A stretch of 64,000 nt of DNA from Niveibacterium sp. SC-1 (lineage in GTDB: Bacteria > Pseudomonadota > Gammaproteobacteria > Burkholderiales > Rhodocyclaceae): NCBI RefSeq assembly GCF_038235435.1, contig NZ_CP151275.1, positions 3,968,001 through 4,032,000 of the forward strand, in the 5' to 3' direction. A program made the position numbers and the translations under genes. Positions within the stretch are counted from its first letter, which is position 1, and each line of letters opens with the position of its first letter. Below, one piece after another: positions 59,186-64,000 of this stretch. The notes under the pieces were generated by a model. The model had not been told where the DNA came from. It saw only the letters and a list, made by a program, of their open reading frames with translations, and searched no databases.

Positions 59186-59214
59186 ACTATAGAGAGCGGC
59201 TGCGGCGGTGTCAA
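59186..59214 (-). promoter_or_regulatory. strong sigma-70 promoter of the tRNA-tuf operon
   Basis: On the minus strand a consensus TTGACA (59209-59214) and TATAGT (59186-59191) are 17 bases apart. A GC-rich discriminator follows (CACTGGC), typical of stringently controlled stable-RNA promoters. The start would be near 59179, about 11 bases before tRNA-Tyr. Confidence 0.85.
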
Positions 59215-59361
59215 GACGAAATTGCGTGGGAATGCGCTGCACTGCAGCGTGATCGCGCCTGGGTACGGGGCGCAGAATGGATTCCGAAGCTCGCGGCAGC
59301 GCCCCACAAAGGAGCTCACCGCCATCCTGGGAACACGATTCCGTAGGGAGAGGAGCCCGCC

Positions 59362-62300
59362 ATGCCTTCCACACTCAGGCCCACGCCCGAAACGCCGTCG
59401 CAGCGCTCCCTCGACGACAAGTACCTGCGGGAAAGCGGCCGTGTCTTCATCAACGGCCATCAGGCGCTGGTGCGTCTGCCCATGCTCCAGCGCGAGCGCG
59501 ACCGCACCGCCGGCCTCAATACCGCCGGTTTTGTCTCGGGATACCGTGGATCGCCCCTGGGCGGGCTCGACATGGCTTTCGCCTGGGCGAAACCCCACCT
59601 GCAGGCTCACGACACCGTGTTCCAGCCCGGGATCAACGAGGACATGGCCGCGACGGCCGTGTGGGGCACCCAGCAGGTCGGCCTGCACCCCGGCGCCAGG
59701 GTCGATGGGGTCTTCGCGCTCTGGTACGGCAAAGGACCCGGCGTGGATCGCTGCGGCGATGTCTTCCGTCACGGCAACGCGGCCGGCAGCGCCGCCCACG
59801 GCGGCGTGCTGGTGATCGCGGGTGACGACCACGCGGCGAAATCCTCCACCCTGCCCCACCAGACCGACCACTTCTTCAAGTCGATGATGATGCCGGTGCT
59901 CGCGCCCTCCGGCGTCCAGGAGTACCTGGACCTGGGCATCCACGGCTGGGCGCTGTCGCGCTACTCGGGCTGCTGGGTCGCCTTCAAGGCAGTGAGCGAC
60001 ACGGTGGAAACCACGGCTTCGGTCGAGATCGCGCCCGGACGGGTTCGCATCCTGCTGCCCGAGGACTTCGCCCTGCCGCCCGACGGCCTCAACATCCGCT
60101 GGCCGGATCCGCCACTGGTGCAGGAGCGCCGCCTGCTGCACTACAAGCTCTATGCCGCGCTGGCCTATTGCCGCGTCAACCAACTCAATAGCGTCATCCT
60201 CGATTCGCCGCGGCCGCGCCTGGGCATCCTCACTTGCGGCAAGAGCTACCTCGACGTACGCCAAGCGCTCGACGACCTCGGCATCGACGCTGCCGCTGCC
60301 AGCGCGATCGGGCTGCGACTTTACAAGGCCGGCATGGTGTGGCCGCTCGAAGCCGAGGGCATCCGCGCCTTCGCGCGGGGGCTGGACGAGATCCTGGTGG
60401 TGGAAGAAAAACGCCAGCTGCTCGAATACCAGCTCAAGGAAGAGCTCTACAACTGGCGCGAGGACGTGCGCCCACGGGTCGTTGGCAAGTTCGACGAGAA
60501 GGGCGAATGGGCGCTGCTGCCCACACGCGACGGCAAGGTCGATCACGGCGACTGGTTGCTGCCCGCCGCGGGCGAACTCACGCCGGCATTGATCGCCCGC
60601 GCGATGGCGTCGCGCATCGCGCGCTTTCACGATTCGGAACGCATCCGCGCCCGCCTCGACTTCCTCGCGCGCAAGGAGCACGCGCTGGCCGGCAAGACGA
60701 TCCGCATCGAACGCCCCCCGGCCTTCTGCGCGGGCTGCCCGCACAACACCTCCACCCATGTGCCGGAAGGCTCCCGCGCGGTGGCCGGGATTGGTTGCCA
60801 CTACATGGCGACCTGGATGCCGGACCGGCGCACCAGCACCTTCACTCAGATGGGCGGCGAAGGTGCCAACTGGGTAGGCCAGGCCCCCTTCACCGAGACC
60901 CGCCACATCTTCGCCAACCTGGGCGACGGCACCTATTTCCACTCGGGCCTCCTGGCGATCCGCCAGGCGGTGGCCGCTTTCAACGGACCGCACAATCCGC
61001 AGGGCTCGGGCATCACCTACAAGATTCTCTACAACGACGCGGTGGCGATGACCGGCGGCCAGGCCGTGGACGGCCCCCTGGACGTGCCGCGCATCGTGGC
61101 GCAGCTGAAGGCCGAGGGCGTGCATAACATCGTGGTGGTCACCGACGGCACTCCGCGCGACTACGGTCCCGCTGATCTCGGCCACGTCCCTGTGCGGATG
61201 CGCGAGGAGCTCGACGCAGTCCAACGCGAACTGCGCGAGCTGCCCGGCGTGTCCGCCCTCATCTACGACCAGACCTGCGCCGCCGAGAAGCGGCGTCGGC
61301 GCAAACGCGGCCGCTATCCGGACCCGGCAAGGCGCGTCTTCATCAACGAGGCAGTGTGCGAGGGCTGCGGCGACTGCGGGGAGCAATCCAGCTGCATGGC
61401 GGTGTTGCCGCTGGAGACCGAGTTCGGGCGCAAGCGGACGATCGACCAGTCGGCCTGCAACAAGGACTACAGCTGCCTGGAAGGCTTCTGCCCCAGCTTC
61501 GTAGCGATAGAAGGCGGTCGCCCACGGCGGGGCCGCGCGACCTTGCAGGCGCCCCCCTGGGCGCCTCCGCCCGCACCGGCCTTGCCCTCGCTAGCCACGC
61601 CCTACGGCATCCTGATCGGCGGCGTAGGCGGCACCGGCATCGTGACCCTGGGTGCACTGATCGGCATGGCCGCCCATATCGACGGCAAGGGCGTGACAGT
61701 GCTAGACATGACCGGCCTCGCCCAGAAAGGCGGCGCCGTGTTCTCGCATGTGCGGATCGCGCAGGACCCGGGCGCGCTGCATGCGGTGCGGATCGCCACC
61801 GGCGAAGCCGACGCCCTGATCGGCGGCGACCTGATCGTGAGCACCAGCGACGAGGCCTTGTCGCGCCTCGCGGCCGGGCGTTCCCGCGTCGTGGTCAATA
61901 GCGCGGAAACGCCGACGCTCGCCTTCACCCGCGACCCGGACTGGCAGTTTCCGCTCGAAGGCATGCAGGCCGGCCTGCGCGAGGCCGTGGGCAGCGAGGC
62001 GGCGGACTTTCTCGATGCCACGCAGCTCGCGACACGGCTGCTGGGCGACGCGATCGCGACCAACCTCTTCCTGCTCGGCTTCGCCTGGCAGCGGGGCCTG
62101 ATTCCGGTGTCCGAGACCGCGCTGCAGGAGGCCATTACGCTCAATGGCGTGGCGATCGAACTGAATCGCGCAGCCTTCCTTTGGGGCCGCCACGCAGCCT
62201 GTCGCCGCCCGGAGGTCGAACAACTCCTCGCGGCACCCAGCGTGCTGCCGCTGAACCCGGCCCGCTCGATCGACGAACTGATCCGGCGCCGCAGCGCCTT

Positions 62301-62934
62301 CCTCTCCGACTATCAGAACGCCGCCTGGGCGCGACGCTACGAAGCCGCGGTGCAGCGCATCCGCAGTGCGGAGTCCAGCCTGGACTCGCAGGCGCTCACC
62401 GACGCCGTCGCGCGCGGGCTCTTCAAGTTCATGTCCTACAAGGACGAATACGAAGTCGCGCGCCTCTACAGCCGGCCCGAGTTCCTGGCCGAGGTCGCGG
62501 CCCAGTTCGAAGGCGACTACAGCCTGCGTATCCATCTCGCGCCGCCGCTCTGGGCACGGGCCGACCCGCTCACCGGTCGCATCCGCAAGACCGCCTACCG
62601 GCCCTGGGTCCTGCGCGCTTTCCGCTGGCTCGCGCGCGGCAAGCGCCTGCGCGGCACCCGGTTCGACCCCTTCGGCTGGCTGCCCGACCGTCGCCTGGAG
62701 CGGGAGATGCTGGCCCAATACGAGACCGATCTGCAGCGCCTCGCGCGCGAACTCGATGCCGAGCGCCTGCCGCTTGCGGTGCAGATCGCGGCCCTGCCCG
62801 AACAGGTGCGTGGCTTCGGGCATATCAAGCGGCGCAATCACGACGCGATGCGGCGCGAGCGTCACGCCCTGTGGCTGCGCTGGGAAGCCGCACGCGGCGG
62901 GCGACCGCCCCTGGTGGTAGTCAGCGCGGCCTGA
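59362..62934 (+). CDS. indolepyruvate ferredoxin oxidoreductase, fused alpha/beta type
   Basis: This 1190-residue enzyme oxidatively decarboxylates aryl- or branched 2-oxoacids to acyl-CoA with ferredoxin as acceptor. The order is: pyrimidine-binding domain (FVSGYRGSPLGGLDMAFA near 53-70), a TPP-binding domain in the middle (CPHNTSTHVPEGSR; MTGGQAVDGPLDVPRI), a Cys-rich iron-sulfur segment (CEGCGDCGEQSSC near 668-680, then CNKDYSCLEGFCPSF), and the gamma domain (GGVGGTGIVTLGALIGMAAH, near 753). In archaea these are separate IorA/IorB subunits. GGAGAGGAG precedes the ATG. Its exact 2-oxoacid is not known. Confidence 0.9.
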   Translation: MPSTLRPTPETPSQRSLDDKYLRESGRVFINGHQALVRLPMLQRERDRTAGLNTAGFVSGYRGSPLGGLDMAFAWAKPHLQAHDTVFQPGINEDMAATAVWGTQQVGLHPGARVDGVFALWYGKGPGVDRCGDVFRHGNAAGSAAHGGVLVIAGDDHAAKSSTLPHQTDHFFKSMMMPVLAPSGVQEYLDLGIHGWALSRYSGCWVAFKAVSDTVETTASVEIAPGRVRILLPEDFALPPDGLNIRWPDPPLVQERRLLHYKLYAALAYCRVNQLNSVILDSPRPRLGILTCGKSYLDVRQALDDLGIDAAAASAIGLRLYKAGMVWPLEAEGIRAFARGLDEILVVEEKRQLLEYQLKEELYNWREDVRPRVVGKFDEKGEWALLPTRDGKVDHGDWLLPAAGELTPALIARAMASRIARFHDSERIRARLDFLARKEHALAGKTIRIERPPAFCAGCPHNTSTHVPEGSRAVAGIGCHYMATWMPDRRTSTFTQMGGEGANWVGQAPFTETRHIFANLGDGTYFHSGLLAIRQAVAAFNGPHNPQGSGITYKILYNDAVAMTGGQAVDGPLDVPRIVAQLKAEGVHNIVVVTDGTPRDYGPADLGHVPVRMREELDAVQRELRELPGVSALIYDQTCAAEKRRRRKRGRYPDPARRVFINEAVCEGCGDCGEQSSCMAVLPLETEFGRKRTIDQSACNKDYSCLEGFCPSFVAIEGGRPRRGRATLQAPPWAPPPAPALPSLATPYGILIGGVGGTGIVTLGALIGMAAHIDGKGVTVLDMTGLAQKGGAVFSHVRIAQDPGALHAVRIATGEADALIGGDLIVSTSDEALSRLAAGRSRVVVNSAETPTLAFTRDPDWQFPLEGMQAGLREAVGSEAADFLDATQLATRLLGDAIATNLFLLGFAWQRGLIPVSETALQEAITLNGVAIELNRAAFLWGRHAACRRPEVEQLLAAPSVLPLNPARSIDELIRRRSAFLSDYQNAAWARRYEAAVQRIRSAESSLDSQALTDAVARGLFKFMSYKDEYEVARLYSRPEFLAEVAAQFEGDYSLRIHLAPPLWARADPLTGRIRKTAYRPWVLRAFRWLARGKRLRGTRFDPFGWLPDRRLEREMLAQYETDLQRLARELDAERLPLAVQIAALPEQVRGFGHIKRRNHDAMRRERHALWLRWEAARGGRPPLVVVSAA

Positions 62935-63013
62935 CCCCCGCCCCGGGCGCGCTTGCCAGCCACGCCGCAATCGGAAACGATGCGGCCATGCCCCGTTCCC
63001 GCACCCGCCGCCC

Positions 63014-63826
63014 ATGCATGCGGTAAGAGCCCTCGCGATCCAGCTGGTCGCGGCCGTGACCACCCTGCTGATGCTCAACGCCGGCGTCCTGCACGGGCTT
63101 TCGCTCCTCGCGCTCGCTGGCTTGCAAGGCCTGCTCGCGGCGGCTCTGGCGGGCCTCGTGCGCATGGACCGCTGGTGGCTGCCGATTCATCTCGCCTTCC
63201 TGCCCGCGCTGGTCCTGGCGCGCAGCTTGCAGTTGCCGGCCTGGCTCTGGGCCGCCGGCTTCCTGTTGCTGGTCCTGATCTACTGGAGCACCTTCCGCAC
63301 CCGGGTGCCGCTCTTCCTGTCCAACCGCAAGACCGTCGCGCTGCTGGCACAGGCACTGCCCGCGGGGCCCTTGCGGGTGCTCGACATCGGCAGCGGCACG
63401 GGCAGTTTCGCGCGCCCCTTCGCCAGCCTGCGCCCGGAATCGCAGGTCTTCGGCATCGAGGCTGCGCCCGGGCCGGCCTGGCTCGCGGGCTACCTCGCCC
63501 GGGGCAAGCCCAACCTGCAGCTCGCCCGGGGCGACTTCTTCGAGATCGACTGGTCGGGCTTCGACGTGGTGTATGCCTTCCTCTCGCCGGTGCCGATGGC
63601 GGATGTCTGGGAAAAGGCGGCACGCGAGCTGCGGCCGGGCGCGGTACTGGTGTCCAACAGCTTCCCTGTCCCCGATGTGGCACCCGAAGGCGTACTGACG
63701 GTGGACGATCTGCGCAAGACGAGGCTTTACTGCTACACCATTCGTGCCGATAGAGCACCGGACACCCAAAAACAGCATCGCGTCTGGCCCTGGCGCCGCA
63801 AGCGCGGACCCCGGGAGCGCGGCTAG
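63014..63826 (+). CDS. membrane-anchored SAM-dependent methyltransferase
   Basis: This 270-residue protein has three or four N-terminal membrane helices (residues about 8-95), then a class I methyltransferase domain whose motif I reads VLDIGSGTGSFARP near 121-134. Motif II/III-like FDVVYAFLSPVPMADVWEKA follows. The substrate is unknown. The C-terminal tail is strongly basic (WPWRRKRGPRERG). It lies 36 bases before a ParA-like gene on the same strand, suggesting one unit. Confidence 0.78.
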   Translation: MHAVRALAIQLVAAVTTLLMLNAGVLHGLSLLALAGLQGLLAAALAGLVRMDRWWLPIHLAFLPALVLARSLQLPAWLWAAGFLLLVLIYWSTFRTRVPLFLSNRKTVALLAQALPAGPLRVLDIGSGTGSFARPFASLRPESQVFGIEAAPGPAWLAGYLARGKPNLQLARGDFFEIDWSGFDVVYAFLSPVPMADVWEKAARELRPGAVLVSNSFPVPDVAPEGVLTVDDLRKTRLYCYTIRADRAPDTQKQHRVWPWRRKRGPRERG

Positions 63827-63862
63827 ACCGCCGACGCGACAGAAATACGGAGACATCCCGCA

Positions 63863-64000
63863 ATGGCCGACATCATCAGCGTCATCGGCAGCAAGGGCGG
63901 CACGGGCAAAACCACGCTCTCACACATGCTCTGCCATGGCCTCACCCTCATCGGCCGGCGCGCCGTGTGCGTGACCACCGATGAGGACCGCGACCCGCTG
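63863..64000 (+). CDS. ParA/MinD-like ATPase, N-terminal part (runs off right edge)
   Basis: The first 46 residues are in the window. They contain the deviant Walker A motif SKGGTGKTT near residues 10-18, right after the beta-strand ADIISVIG. This is the ParA family start, but whether it is chromosomal ParA, a plasmid-like copy or a cargo-positioning ATPase cannot be told. GGAG lies 9 bases before the ATG. No ParB is visible. Confidence 0.75.
   Translation, partial: MADIISVIGSKGGTGKTTLSHMLCHGLTLIGRRAVCVTTDEDRDPL

Overview
The window is a GC-rich betaproteobacterial chromosome segment. The ribosomal/RNA polymerase gene order, the cysI-DUF934-cysH-cysD-cysN sulfate cluster and a zinc-ligand (C+) form of ribosomal protein S4 fit a Rhodocyclales-type organism; the order is an inference and was not tested by a search. 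No insertion sequence, prophage or CRISPR array was recognised. All calls come from reading the sequence and family knowledge.

Layout. (1) 1-3.1 kb, minus strand: a DUF2325 gene cut by the window edge and a small CxxC protein behind a promoter carrying a Fur-box-like palindrome, then a ChaA-type cation/H+ antiporter and a LysR regulator. (2) 3.2-5.3 kb, plus: a GST / FMN-binding PNPOx-like / DUF1348 cassette divergent from the LysR gene. (3) 5.4-8.0 kb, minus: amtB behind a sigma-54 promoter with NtrC-like sites, and the lytic transglycosylase mltA. (4) 8.2-10.8 kb, plus: a 39-residue membrane protein, a DUF815 ATPase, a VanY-like peptidase and a Nudix-ThiE fusion in tight array. (5) 10.9-15.1 kb: a chemoreceptor behind a sigma-28-like promoter, an asparaginase and a receiver-TPR protein. 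(6) 15.1-24.3 kb: cysB overlapped by a CPA2 antiporter gene, divergent from the assimilatory sulfate reduction cluster (TSUP permease, cysI, DUF934, cysH, cysD, cysN). (7) 24.3-26.7 kb: nudK, about 950 bases with no supportable gene, and a ferredoxin-NADP reductase.

(8) 26.9-59.2 kb, all minus, is the translation/transcription superregion. In transcription order: tRNA-Tyr, tRNA-Gly, tRNA-Thr, tuf copy 2, tRNA-Trp, secE, nusG, rplK, rplA, rplJ, rplL, rpoB, rpoC, rpsL, rpsG, fusA, tuf copy 1, rpsJ, rplC-rplD-rplW-rplB-rpsS-rplV-rpsC-rplP-rpmC-rpsQ, rplN-rplX-rplE-rpsN-rpsH-rplF-rplR-rpsE-rpmD-rplO-secY-infA-rpmJ, rpsM-rpsK-rpsD-rpoA-rplQ. Its promoters, leaders and hairpins can be placed: the tRNA promoter, an L10 leader, an rpsL promoter overlapped by an inverted repeat, an rpsG-fusA terminator-like hairpin, an rplC promoter with a hairpin at its expected start, and an rplN promoter. 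(9) 59.4-64 kb, plus: a fused indolepyruvate ferredoxin oxidoreductase, a membrane-anchored methyltransferase and a ParA-like ATPase cut by the right edge.

Most of the window is conserved housekeeping DNA. I found no clear new multi-gene system. The points of interest are regulatory architecture (Fur, NtrC/sigma-54, sigma-28, ribosomal leaders), a few poorly described proteins (DUF2325 pair, receiver-TPR protein, 39-residue membrane protein, methyltransferase/ParA pair) and the unexplained 24.95-25.9 kb stretch.
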